In this document: piece after piece, positions 12,302 through 23,330 of the stretch | Numbering within the stretch: the stretch's first letter is position 1 | Layout of the letters: every line of letters starts with the position of its first letter | Source of the DNA: Phallusia mammillata | Taxonomy: Eukaryota; Chordata; Ascidiacea; Phlebobranchia; Ascidiidae | Reading direction: 5' to 3' | Assembly (NCBI GenBank): GCA_003260075.1 | Contig: QLIY01000299.1 | Coordinates: 101,050-165,049 of the forward strand | DNA length: 64,000 nucleotides | Position numbers and translations under genes: made by a program | The notes under the pieces: generated by a model | Told to the model about the DNA's origin: nothing | Database searches by the model: none | The model's input: only the letters and a program-made list of their open reading frames with translations

Positions 12302-13345
12302 TTAGAACTTAGGTTTGTTTTGTTGCCTTTTCAACCACTTTTCCACTTTAGATATTTTATAATGAAAAGGCCCAGTTCCGCCGACGAATTTAATTTTTTT
12401 GTCCACAATCCCATACAACCGGTCGGGCATAGCACCGTAGGACAAATTCGCTTCGTTCGCTACGTTGTCAACCAAGATCGTGACGTCATCGATTTTGACG
12501 TTTTCCCTGAACAACTGCGCAGCGGCTAAACGCCCTTCTGCGCTCATAAGATTCGGGATGTCGGATAAATTGGGATCGTCGTTCGGATGAGCTTCTTGTA
12601 TATATACGACAACGAAGTCTGCGACGGTCTTGTAAGTTTCAATAAGTTTCTTGAACTTAATGATCTGCAAATGTTATTTAAAGACGGTTTTTATTTGGAA
12701 ATTAAATTTTTTGACAAATTTTTGGCATTGATGCGATTTTTAGGGGCTATGCTAAAACAGCTTAATAAATAATTTTTGACATAAAAATTTAAATCAATTT
12801 TTAAATCAGCAAAACTTTAATTTCAATCAATTTACGCGAATAGTAAGTGACGTTTACAAAAGTAATAAAATTATCTGTAGTGAAAACTCAGGGGTTTTCG
12901 CATCCTTTATCGACAAACTCCTCCCTTTACAATTCAAAACATTTTCACCCCACTCTAATATGCCACATAGTAGATGCAAAACTATACAAACACATTTGAA
13001 ATTGGGTCTTTCACCAACTTCGCAGGCCTTAACCTAATTTCAAAGTTTGCGTGTCTATTTAGAAACCACATGCAAAAATTTTATTTTTTTGCAGTCTTAT
13101 GCAGTAAGCAATTTCATTTTAAACAATAAATAAAAAAAATTCACCTTTTTCATAAAAAAATGTCAGGAACCGGACCCAAAATTGACCACTAGAGGTCGTC
13201 CGGGACGTGAGAACTCGAGAAGATTGCTCTCTTTGCCAGCGTTGAGATCAACAAGTTTCACATCGGGGGCATCACCATTTTGTTTTGCAATTTTATTAAA
13301 CTGTATTTTATGAGCATATATTATCTCGCGTAGTTTGGTCGCCAT
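12302..13345 (-). CDS. Divergent deiodinase-like selenoprotein (copy 1), 5' exon not found
   Basis: There are two exons, 13345-13145 and 12664-12302 (TAA). The thioredoxin-fold core of iodothyronine deiodinases is clear: GRPLVVNFGS, then TGA (13165-13163) read as selenocysteine, then YKTVADFVVVYIQEAH. Active deiodinases use selenocysteine to remove iodine from thyroid hormones. This copy is unusual. Around selenocysteine it reads FGSGS-U-HFFM where its neighbours have FGSCS-U-PPFM. The DGW motif after EAH is lost, and so is the second conserved histidine. It still has selenocysteine and a well-formed SECIS (12115-12185). A membrane-anchor first exon like those of copies 2-4 was not located upstream, so the N-terminus is uncertain. 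ATG at 13345 is the first codon of the exon and could serve as a start. Confidence 0.85.
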
Positions 13346-15508
13346 CTGCAAAACAAACTTATAGCATTAATTTTTTATTTTTTGCTTTTTAAAAAAAATA
13401 ATGCTTTTTGTTGTTGTTATTTTCATTGGGTTTCTAGTCCAAATTCTACCGCATAGTTTTAACAAGAAAAAAAACAACAGATCTCATTGTCCTCATATAG
13501 TTTAAACTATAGGTGAGCAGCACAACGAAGTACCATTTTTTCAATTGAAAAAATTTTTTTTCAATAAAATGCTTCGCATATGCTGTTGTGCTTACGGTTG
13601 ACCGTCGCTGTCTATCAGAAACAAAGCCAACTTTCACACAAAATAAATCATTTAAAACTTAGATCTGACATGCAAGTTGCAAACAGTTTTTATACGTCAT
13701 GTAAACTTTGCCGAGCTAAAACGTTTTAATGAACTTATGTTCAAGCACAAGTCAACCATACAACCATACAAGCCGCTGCTCTTATCGGAATGAAACGTTT
13801 CAATTTTAACAAAACCACGCACCGCACTTGTTAACCGCTTGTTAAAGAGTGGCTGAAGTAGGTCAAAACAGTTAAAAAAGAAAAAAAGTTCGCAGAATGC
13901 ACAACTCACGTCGTAAAACGAAATACAACGCTTCTAAAATTTGTTTCGGTCTATGCAAGCTCGCTTGAGTTTCGTACGTTGCGTTTTTCTAATTTTACAC
14001 CACGTTATGGGTACTTTAGCACAAATCCGGTTAAAATAATATTTTGTCACTTGTTGACACACTTTCGACCACACTTCTCAATGGAACAAAGTAAACAGGT
14101 ACTGTTATTGCAACAGGACGACGGTGCATGCTACGAGAAGCAACGGGACTTTTTTCTGCATTTATAGCGAAATAATTCTGCATTGTCATTGTGACTGGCT
14201 GAACTTAAAACGATTTAATTACTGTGGTCCTGATAACGTCACGAAGCTGATGAGCTTAAAAGCATATCGCAGCGAAACGGTTTTTGAAGAATATGTTTCC
14301 TTACACAACACTGACGACAGTGCTACGTCATACAACGTCATGTCATTTTGCTTACGTGTAAGGAATTAGTATTGCAACTTGTAACTTATTCCCCCCCCCC
14401 ATGCAAGCTCGCTTGAGTTTCGTACGTTGCGTTTTTCTAATTTTACACAACGTTGTGGGTAGCCTACTTTAGTACAAACCCGGTTAAAATAACATTTTGT
14501 CACTTGTTGACACACTTTCGACCACACTTTTCAATGGAACAAAGTAAACAGGTACTGTTTTTGCAGCAGGACGACGATGCTACGAGAAGCAACGGGAATT
14601 TTTCTGCATTTATAGCGGAATAATTCTGCACTGTCATTGTGACTAGCTGATCTTAAAACGATTTAATTACTGTGGTCCTGATAACGTCACGAAGCTGATG
14701 AGCTTAAAAGCATATCGCAGCGAACGGTTTTTGAAGAATATGTTTCCTTACACAACGCTTACGACATTGCTACGTCATACAACGACACGTCATTTTGCTT
14801 ACGTGTAAGGAATTAGTATTACAACTTGTAACTTATCATTTGAAAATACAAACATATGAACACATAGTTGTAAGTAGGCCTAAAAATGGAGTTCTAACCA
14901 GAAAGTATACAAGCAGAAACCAAACCTTTAATAAAAAAAGCCAGAAAAAGTATCTATTAAACCCTAACCTAGCAAAATTGCAAAAAACGGCCAGAATCAA
15001 GTATTTAAATAAAACTTAGCCCAATATCCGGGTTGACCTTTGACCTTACCTTTATGGATAGGCATAAATACAATAAAAAAAAATTGCAAGATTTGTATAA
15101 CTGAAACAATGACTTCTTTTTGTTTCTAAAATTTTTACTGGCAATTGGTTTGTAAAAAGCGACGTGTCTTATTCATCAAACGTTTCGTTAATAACTCATG
15201 CCATCATTGGAAATACCCTTACTGCCGAAACTTTCGATAAAAACATGCGTGTCGCTTTTAATAACCCATGTTTGCCAGCATATATTAGTTGTACATCTAT
15301 GTGTCAGCACATGTTAGTTGTAAAATATACAAGTCATGAAAATAAAGACGCCCCGTTTTAAAACTTCGATTTTGGATTTAGATTAGACTTTAAGTTTGTT
15401 TTGCGCAAATTTTGATATGTCGTTATTGCCATGTAAACAACAGAAAGTATAAAAAATGCAGTAACAATAAAATCTATAGCAAACTTAAAACCTATTGGTA
15501 GTCTAGAC
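13346..15508. repeat. Intergenic region with an allele-like duplication around a C run
   Basis: Bases 13955-14370 recur at 14401-14815, split by a C run at about 14391-14400. The second copy differs by scattered substitutions and small indels. The block may hold the promoter of deiodinase copy 1, but no exon could be supported. The rest of the stretch shows no gene. Confidence 0.6.
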
Positions 15509-15870
15509 CAGGGGCTACTCAAACTTTCTTGCTCTGCGACCCCATTTTTTAAACAGAAATTTCTACGCGATCCCTTGATGGTTTGCACACAATAGGCATA
15601 AAAAAGTCTGACGGATATGGCTACTAGGCTGGCAATACTCTTAAGTTCTACAAAATGTGTTTAGAGCAGTTTGAATACACGGGAATGATGTTTAAACAAT
15701 AAATGTACGCACGTATACCATTTCTTGTGACTGACATAAGATTCCATAATGTTTCGCGACCCCAATTGGGGTCGCGGCCCACATTTTGAGAAGCCCTGGT
15801 CTAGACAACGTGATGGGTGCTACATAAAGTAATAATACGTTTTTTTGAGTAAAGTACAAAAAAAACTGCT
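15359..15870 (-). pseudogene. Unrecognised hydrophobic reading frame interrupted by a hAT MITE
   Basis: If the MITE at 15509-15798 and one target-site copy are removed, a minus-strand frame stays open from about 15870 to a TAA at about 15359-15361. It includes LYVAPITLSRLPIGFKFAID and a strong membrane segment (FIVTAFFILSVVYMAI), then a basic tail. I do not recognise the family. It may be a terminal exon, a dead gene fragment or chance. A possible acceptor lies near 15875. Confidence 0.25.
15509..15798. mobile_element. hAT-type MITE, 290 bp, with 8-bp target duplication
   Basis: The terminal inverted repeats begin CAGGGGCTACTCAAACTT (left) and CAGGGCTTCTCAAAATGT (right, reverse complement). 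Exact 8-base duplications GTCTAGAC lie at 15501-15508 and 15799-15806. This is the hAT signature. It has no transposase. Confidence 0.88.
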
Positions 15871-16197
15871 ATATATTAACCGCATAATAGCAGACAAGTG
15901 AAATTAAAAGTATGAAATTAAAATTCAATCTCAAAAAGATATACAGTGCAGGGTGTATTTTGTTATGTGGGGAAATACAATTTTAATAGTATGAAAAAAA
16001 AGGAACAAAACGTATTCCAATGCCATTAATAGTCATAATCTTTCATATTACCGCAATGACCAGCAGTTTTGTCGTCACGCATGAGTGCTCCGTGTTTCTC
16101 GCCCGAATGCAAATTTGCTTTGTACCGGAAAATCAACATCGTCGCTATACACTGAAAATCTCATATTGTACTTCTGTCATAAAGGAGCAAGTGCAAT

Positions 16198-18091
16198 ATG
16201 TTAAGTTTGGCATGGATGTACTTAAAGATTACTGTAGCATCCATAGCTAGTTTGCTGACCATTTTGCTGGTAGATGTACTTCATCGAATTGGAATTTTCA
16301 AACTGACTGGCTACAAGAATGCTGCTATGCCAGAAGGCTTGTATTTTTAAAACATAGAAATTTATATAGTGTGTAAGATGTTTTACAGTTAGTTTGCTGT
16401 CGTTCGGCTTGGATGTATATTGTAGCACCACTGTTTATCTAAAAGCAACTTCCAGACTTGACAACATATTTGTCAATGCAACTTAATGTGTTAGGTCAGG
16501 GTGGCCCAAGACAAGAGAATAAAGGGCCACCGTAGGGTTTGCCTAATACTTTGCGGGCCGCAAAGTAAAAACTGTTTTGTATCAAATGACTGAATTTAAA
16601 TTTGCTGTTGCTCACTGACACACTGTTTCAATGTTCCTGTAAGCACTAACGTTTGTAAAAAGAAGAAAACAAATCAAGTCGTTCAAATGTCGCTACAACG
16701 AGTGCAAGCGCTATTATTGCCGTACAAAAGATACATATTGACTTGCTATGTGATGATAGGCGTATTAGGGCTTTGGCTATTGCGACCAATTTGATGATTA
16801 TATGCAATTTTTGCGGTGTGCACAAATGTAAAGCTTGTGTGGGACAATAATTTAACAACGTAATTCAAGTGTAATGAAAAAAACCTTTACAGATGACAAC
16901 ACCAAAAGCCATCTTTGCGGAAAATTGGACTCAATTCCATATGACAGCGAAAAAGGGGGCGAACGCACCTAACGTCAAACTGCACGTATTGGGTTCCAAT
17001 CGAATACAGAAATTGTTAGATTTTGCTGCTCCTGGTCGCCCACTAGTGATAAACTTTGGCTCCTGCTCTTGACCTCCGTTTATGGAAAAGGTAAATACCC
17101 GATACGAGTCAGAGATAAAATACACACATTTATATATGCTTTTTTTGGTGTATAAGTTCTAGGCATATATTTATGTGATTTCAGCAAAGCAAATATAGTA
17201 GATATGATACCTAATACAAGAAGCGTTTGTTAGTGGGCGTCTCGTAAGGCAGTGGTCTGCAACCACCTGTGCCGGTCCGTGAAGGGTTTGTTACCGGGCC
17301 GCGTAAAACTTAGGTTTACATTGAATAAAAGTTGAAATAACTGTTATTAGTTTTCAATGCTGAACATTTGTGGTTTTTATAGGCCGGTCCGTGAATAAAA
17401 GTTCAGTTTCAAACCGGTCCGCAGTACAAATAAAGCAAAATCGTACCACAGCTAAAGCTTACACTACGCTTAAACCAGTCTGTTTTTATTTTGTTTTTTT
17501 TTAATATATATAAGGAGCCACTGCTCTGTTGTTGTTTTTTCCTTTCATTTTTTTGTTAGAACACGTCTTAAAATCTTTCTCGTAATGGACTGACAGTGTT
17601 ATTTTTTCGCTATTACATTGATTACAAAGATGAACAGAGACTGATCAAAATGTGTTTAAATCTTTGGTTGTAACCCGCCTAATTCTGCAGTAGCCTAAAT
17701 GTCTCTCAAACTGTGTTTCTACATGCAGATTGGACAGTTTAAAAAACTGATCCAAACTTACAAGGACGATGTCGACTTCGTTGTCGTATATATAAGCGAA
17801 GCTCATCCTACAGACGGCTGGAATATAACCGGAAATAAATACCAAATTTCAAACCACCGTAGCATTGAAGAGCGAATGGACGCAGCGCAATTGTTCAGTG
17901 ATGAAGTCAACATCGATAACGCAACAATCCTGGTTGATAACATGGACAATGAAGCAAACAATGCTTATGGTGCAACTCCAGAACGTTTGTTTATTGTCTT
18001 GGACGGGAAAATTGCTTACATGGGGGGTAAAGGTCCATTGTTTTACAATCTTAAAGAAATGACTCAAAAATTATTAGAAATGCTGCAATAA
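16198..18091 (+). CDS. Iodothyronine deiodinase-like selenoprotein (copy 2), first-exon splice donor deleted
   Basis: The exons are 16198 to about 16340 (membrane anchor starting MLSLAWMYLK), 16893-17090 and 17729-18091 (TAA). TGA at 17070-17072 encodes selenocysteine in FGSCS-U-PPFM. EAHPTDGW and SNHRS carry the two conserved histidines. The second and third exons join in frame. Compared with copy 3, the end of exon 1 lacks 11 bases that contained the last codons and the GT donor. The exon would then read through to a stop, or use a GT two bases out of phase. The ATG that opens exon 2 could start a soluble form lacking the anchor. It is therefore either a new pseudogene or a gene with an altered first exon. 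SECIS follows at 18128-18197. Confidence 0.82.
17252..17430. mobile_element. hAT-like MITE fragment in the intron of deiodinase copy 2
   Basis: The left end CAGTGGTCTGCAACCACC, followed by repeated GGTCCG motifs, is typical of degraded hAT elements. The right boundary near CCGGTCCGCAGT is unclear and no target duplication was found. Confidence 0.45.
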
Positions 18092-18127
18092 GCAATTTTA
18101 TTTAAAAAGGCAAGAATGTTTACTTAA

Positions 18128-18197
18128 CTTTTGCAAATTGTGACGAAGCGAGTTAAAATCCACGAGGTAACCTCGTTTCTGATTTTACTGCAAAATT
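18128..18197 (+). promoter_or_regulatory. SECIS element of deiodinase copy 2
   Basis: TTTTGCAAATTG, then TGAC (18141-18144), an apical AAAA, and TGAT (18180-18183), closed by TGCAAAA. Helix I pairs TTTTGCA with TGCAAAA. This fits the SECIS core. It lies about 40 bases after the stop codon. Confidence 0.8.
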
Positions 18198-18602
18198 TTG
18201 TCATATTTTTGCTCTTTTGTTTTTGCTACTGCTTTTTGTTAATGTTGTAAACTTCAATTTTTTTGTATTTTTAACAACGTTTTGTGGTTACAAGTATAAA
18301 ACAAGCTTTTGTTGCAAATTAAATGTATTTTTAAATGCAAAAATGTCACATGTGTTACCCAAATATGATATTACTACACTGTATAAAATCCCGTTATAAC
18401 TGTATAACTGTGAAGCTACATTCAAATTGGTTGTGCAGCAAAAAAGAGGGCGGGTATGGTTGCCTTAAGGACAGCTGCCTCAAGTTTAGGTGACAGGGTG
18501 AAAATTATCGATGGTAGTCGTACCACAATAAAGAAATCTAGTTGACAACAAACCTTTAGTGATCGAGGTATACAAAACATTTGTAAACGCAAAAAGTGAA
18601 AG

Positions 18603-18608
18603 AATAAA
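18603..18608 (+). terminator. Candidate polyadenylation signal, deiodinase copy 2
   Basis: AATAAA lies about 410 bases downstream of the SECIS. The equivalent site in copy 3 is also AATAAA (21646-21651), in the same sequence context. Confidence 0.45.
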
Positions 18609-19074
18609 GATTAATAGTAATTATAGACCAATTTAACAAACAAATTCAATACCCTCGTCCTAAGTAAGCTACAAACGTAACAGATAATTCGTTTCATAAA
18701 TTTTACTTTTAAAATTCAATCTCAGAAAGATTTACAGAGCAGGGTGTATTTTGTTACAATAGGGAAACACAATTATATTAGTATGAAAAAAACTGATCAA
18801 AACGTATTCCAATGCCAGTAATAGTTACAGTTTTTAATATCACGACTATGACCAGCAGTTTTGCCGTCACGCATAAGTGCTTCGTGTTTCTGAAATGCAA
18901 ATATGCTTTGCGTCGGAAAACAAACATTGTCGCTACACTGAAAATGTCATTTTGTACTTTTACACGATATAGTTTGTTTATTCACCTGTCCTGTGCAGGT
19001 TTAGAACGCAATCTGCAGTTTAGAATCATTGCATTGTCACATGTATTCGGTCGTCATAAAGGAGCAAGTGCAAT

Positions 19075-21159
19075 ATGTTAAGTTTGGCATGGATGTACTT
19101 AAAGATTACTGTAGCATCCATAGCTAGTTTGCTGATCATTTTGTTGGTCGATGTACTTCATCGAATTGGAATTTTCAAACTGATTGGCTACAAGAATGCT
19201 GCTATGCCAGAAGGCGTGTTTAAGGTTTATATTTTTAAAACATAGAAATTTATGTAGTATGTAAGATGTTTTACAGTTAGCTTGCTGGTCGTTCGGCTTG
19301 GAAGTATATTGTAGCACCACTGTTTGTCTAAAAGTAAGACAACATATTTGCCAATGTGACTAAATGTGTTAGGTTAGGGTGGTCCAAGACTAGAGAATAA
19401 CACATTTTGTTTGTTAAAGTAAAAACTCTTTTGTATTAAATGACTGAATTTAAATTGGCTGTTCTAATCGCTTGATGTTTCGAGACCTATAATTAATACA
19501 ACAAAGTGCACCTGCTGGCACTTATTAACAAGTGCTGATGTTTGTTACAAAAAGAAAACAAATCGAGGTGTTTAGGTCGTCCCAATAAGCGTGTACTGAC
19601 CCAGTGGGTAGACAATTAAACACACTCCGTTTATCTGACTCTAATAATTAAACTATCGCTGCCTAAACAAACAACAAGACGCAAAGCTAAATTAACGTTC
19701 CCACATTATATTTTAATAAGGCATACCACGAAAGCGCCTCTTGCGGCTAAACACGCAACACAAAAGTCACCGCGCCACGAATAATGCGTACTCTGGTCAC
19801 TCTTGTTACTCTAGTTACTCTAGTTACTGATCTTAAGTCAAAATTGATGCAGATTATATAGTTTTCAGGTCACGTAGTTGTTATGCCAGCTAGTCGTAAA
19901 AACGTACGCCCGAAAAGATTAACTGTGTTCTAAACCGTAATTATTCTTTAAATCGCTTTACAGAAGTGTCACATATAACATGGCTGGAGGCCGAGTAATA
20001 CGTAGGTTACTGTTAACACGTTAAAAGCGATGCAATAATAGCCTTAAGCCAGTATATGACCGGTCCAGTAATAAGAAAAACAGGTTTAAATAGCCGGTCA
20101 AGCTTTTGTGTAGAAAAAGGTGAGGTTTGACCGAATTTGACCGGGACGATATGACACGACAATTATACGAATTAAAATGTTTTGAATTAAAAAGTCCAAA
20201 GTCCGATATGTTTTAAATGAAAAGTCCAAGGTCCGATACAAGCGCAAACGCTATTAATGCAACACAATAGATACATATTAACATGTTATTTGGTGATAGA
20301 CGTATTATTTACCGCGGAGGCTATTGCAACGAATTCGATGATTGTATTTTGTATGCAGGTAGTTTACCAAATCGCATAATTTTTACACAATTATAAAATC
20401 GTATAATTTAGCGATCACTGCGTTTAGCAAAATGTAAAGCATGTGTGGAACTATTTGTAACGTGATTAAAGAATGTTGAAAAAATCTTCACAGATGACTA
20501 CACCAAAAGCCCTCTTTTCAAAATACTGGATTCTGTTTCACATGACAGCAAAAAAGGGGGCGAACGCACCAAACGTTAAACTACACGTCCTGGGTTCCAA
20601 ACGAATGCAGAAACTTCTGGAATTCGTGACTCCCGGCCGCCCACTAGTGATAAACTTTGGCTCCTGCTCTTGACCACCGTTTATGAAAAAGGTGAATATC
20701 TGATAACAAGCAGAAATAATAAACACACATTACAGTATTCCGCCTAATTCTGAAGTAGTCTGCTGAATATCTCCCAAACTGTGTTTCTGCATGCAGATTG
20801 GACAGTTCAAAAAACTCGTCCAAACTTACAAGAATGACGCCGACTTTGTTGTCGTATATATAAGCGAAGCTCATCCTACAGACGGCTGGAATATAACCGG
20901 AAATAAATACCAAATTTCAAACCACCGTAGCATTGAAGAGCGAATGGACGCAGCGCAATTGTTCAGTGATGAAGTCAACATCGATAACGCAACAATCCTG
21001 GTTGATAACATGGACAATGAAGCAAACAATGCTTATGGTGCATTTCCAGAACGTTTGTTTATTGTCTTGGATGGTAAAATTGCTTACAAGGGTGGTAGTG
21101 GTCCATTGTTTTACAACCTCAACGAAATGACTCAAAACTTATTAGAAATGCTGCAATAA
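19075..21159 (+). CDS. Iodothyronine deiodinase-like selenoprotein (copy 3), complete
   Basis: The exons are 19075-19224, 20494-20691 and 20797-21159 (TAA), which join in frame to 236 residues. Residues 1-50 form an N-terminal membrane anchor (TVASIASLLIILLVDVL). TGA at 20671-20673 encodes selenocysteine at residue 110 in FGSCS-U-PPFM. His142 in EAHPTDGW is 32 residues later, the same spacing as the catalytic pair in human DIO1, and His159 is in SNHRS. Deiodinases activate or inactivate thyroid hormone by removing outer- or inner-ring iodine. Which ring is used cannot be told from the sequence. The first ATG gives a short basic-hydrophobic anchor, which supports this start. SECIS lies at 21198-21267 and AATAAA at 21646-21651. 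Confidence 0.93.
19603..20470. other. Intron of deiodinase copy 3, AT-rich, nothing recognised
   Basis: The long first intron holds short GTTACTCTA repeats near 19795-19830. No exon or element with clear ends was seen. Confidence 0.4.
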
Positions 21160-21197
21160 GCATTTTTATTTTAAAGGGCATAAATGTGTGTACCAAA

Positions 21198-21267
21198 ATT
21201 TTGCAAATTGTGACGAAGCGAGTTGAAATCCACGAGGTAATCTCGTTTTTGATTTTACTGCAAAATT
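21198..21267 (+). promoter_or_regulatory. SECIS element of deiodinase copy 3
   Basis: TGAC (21211-21214) and TGAT (21250-21253) form the quartet, with an apical AAA and flanking TTTTGCA/TGCAAAA arms. It is almost identical to the copy 2 SECIS. Confidence 0.82.
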
Positions 21268-21660
21268 GTGTCACATTTTTGCTCTTTTGTTTTGTGTCAC
21301 TGCTTTTGTTGATGTTGTAAAGTTCAAATGTTTGTGTATTTTTAACAATGTTTTGTGGTTACAAGTATAAAACAAGCTTTTATTGCAAAATAAAGTGTAA
21401 TTTTAAATGCAAAAATGTGTACCCCAAATGTGACATTACTACACTGTATAAAATCCTTATGTATAATATAAAGGCTGTACAGCAAAAAGAGAGCGGACAT
21501 GGTTGCCTTGATAACAGCTGCCTTCAGTTTGGGTGACAAGGTGAAAACTATTGATGGTGGTCGGACCACAACGAAAAAATCTTGTTTAAACAAACCTTTA
21601 GTGATTGGAGGCATATAAAACAAATTTTAATGCAAAAAGTGAAAGAATAAAGATCAATAG

Positions 21661-22054
21661 TAATTATAGACTCATTTGAAAAAAATAATTTAATATGTTG
21701 GACACCAGGATAAAAAGGTTTTGAAACACGTTTAATAACTCGTTTACGTTTATAGCTTTTCCCAAGCTTTTTACACTACTAGTACAAGCTGAAGTCGCTG
21801 TAGCACTCAAACCGTCCCATTTGTATCACTTAGTTATCTAAACTGCTACACATGAATCAGGGTAGTCGCATAGCCAACTTTCAATTTACCAATCCTCTCA
21901 AATATTGTTTTAAAAGACATAGACACGGATATTAAAAGTAGTTTGATCAAAACCATGACTGCCAGAGCTTGTATACAATAAATACATTTGTTGCGAAAGT
22001 TTTAACAATAGCTATCGTAATAATCAATACAAAGTTGTATATTTTTATTTTTCA
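21661..22054. other. Convergent 3' flank between deiodinase copies 3 and 4
   Basis: About 400 bases separate the tail of copy 3 (plus) from the tail of copy 4 (minus). No feature is seen apart from AT-rich sequence. Confidence 0.4.
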
Positions 22055-22126
22055 AACACATTTTTTGCATCGAATTTACAGCCGCATTAAGCTTGAACCG
22101 AAAATCGTCATTTGTTGTTTTTGAAA
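22055..22126 (-). promoter_or_regulatory. SECIS element of deiodinase copy 4
   Basis: On the minus strand, ATGAC (22111-22107) and CGAT (22072-22069) flank an imperfect helix (GATTTTCGGTT with GGCTGTAAATT). The apical loop starts with AA. The quartet uses NGAN on the 3' side. It lies about 40 bases after the stop codon. Confidence 0.75.
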
Positions 22127-22150
22127 TAAAAAAATAGACTCTGTATTTCA

Positions 22151-23212
22151 CTATTTAAGCAATTTTCTTAAACTGGCTTCGACCTCCTTTACGTTGTAAA
22201 ACCAAGGTCCAATTCCACCTTTATAAACAATTTTTCCATCCAGCACAATATAGAAACGTTCGGGGCCTGCTCCATAAGTTACATTGGCTTCGTCCGCCAT
22301 GTTGTCAACCAAGATCGTGATGTCATCAAGTCTGACGACATCGCTGAAAAACTGGGCGGCGTCCAACCGTTCTTCCATGTTTCTGTGACTGGCGATTTGA
22401 TATTTGTTGCCTGATAAGCTCCAACCGTCTGTCGGATGACCCTCGGTTATATATACGACAACGAAGTCTGCAACGGCCCGGTATCTTTCAACCAAGTCTC
22501 TAAACTCGGCCACCTATATTAATGTTATAAGCAATTCTAAAATATTCACATTAGTGAACTGGTTATAAACCAATAGAAAAATACCTTGGCCATGAATGGG
22601 GGTCAGGAACAAGACCCAAAGTTCACCACCAGGGGGCGACCGAGATTTGCAATACTGAGCAACGATTTTTGTGTTTTCGTTGCGAGGTCGATTAGTTTCA
22701 CATCGGGTGGTTTCTTTCCAAGTTCAGCAGATGCTCGTTCCTGCGTCAATCGTTGTTGGAAAACAGCTGCAAACGTTTTCGCCTAAAAAAAGAAACTCAC
22801 TTGGTTTTATTAAAACCTACTTAAAACCTTCTCAAACGCCGGGCGATTTATGCAAAACGCAGTTAATTTCGGAGCAGCTTTGAAATGTCTTTAAAATGTG
22901 ACGTAAGAGTAAAAAACAGGATTATGCGTTAACAAAACAAAAAGGAACAATATCAAATTATTCTTAAGAAATTTCGTAAAAAAAAAATTTCTTTAGAAAT
23001 CTGTAAAAAATTGAGTGTAATGGTTTTCGCACCTGAATGATCCGATGTTTCGGAGGTGGGCCGTTCATCCAATGAGCGGGAATGTAATCAGCAAATATAC
23101 ACTTTAAGTCTCTTTTGCTGAGCTGAAACAAATCGGAGACTGTTCCCATCAATGCCCTCACCAACACCAAAAGGAAACCAAACATTTTGGAAAACTCTTT
23201 TAAGAGTTTCAA
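22151..23212 (-). CDS. Iodothyronine deiodinase-like selenoprotein (copy 4), complete
   Basis: The exons are 23212-23033, 22782-22585 and 22513-22151 (TAG), which join in frame to about 246 residues. Exon 1 encodes a membrane anchor (MFGFLLVLVRALMGTV) and then a basic region. TGA at 22605-22603 is selenocysteine in FGSCS-U-PPFM. The first conserved histidine is in EGHPTDGW and the second in ASHRN. The last two exons are exactly as long as in copy 3 (198 and 363 bases), so gene structure is conserved. It points toward copies 2/3 and is as divergent from them as an old paralogue. Confidence 0.92.
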
Positions 23213-23330
23213 AGTCTTGAAATTTCGCCAACAAGCGACTGTGTTTAAAACAGAAACATATTTTACCCTTGAGGGCTTCGTTAAATATTATATTGACAAA
23301 ATTCAATTAATAGCTAAATAAACCGTAGAC

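Larger units (their letters stand above)
15960..21660 (+). repeat. Tandem segmental duplication holding deiodinase copies 2 and 3
   Basis: About 2.7-2.9 kb from 15960 to 18610 corresponds to 18700-21660. The upstream flank, membrane exon, selenocysteine exon, last exon, SECIS and 3' UTR are collinear. Divergence is uneven: exon 2 differs at many codons, while 195 bases of exon 3 are identical. Unlike most duplications in this window there is no poly-G join, so it looks real. Confidence 0.85.
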
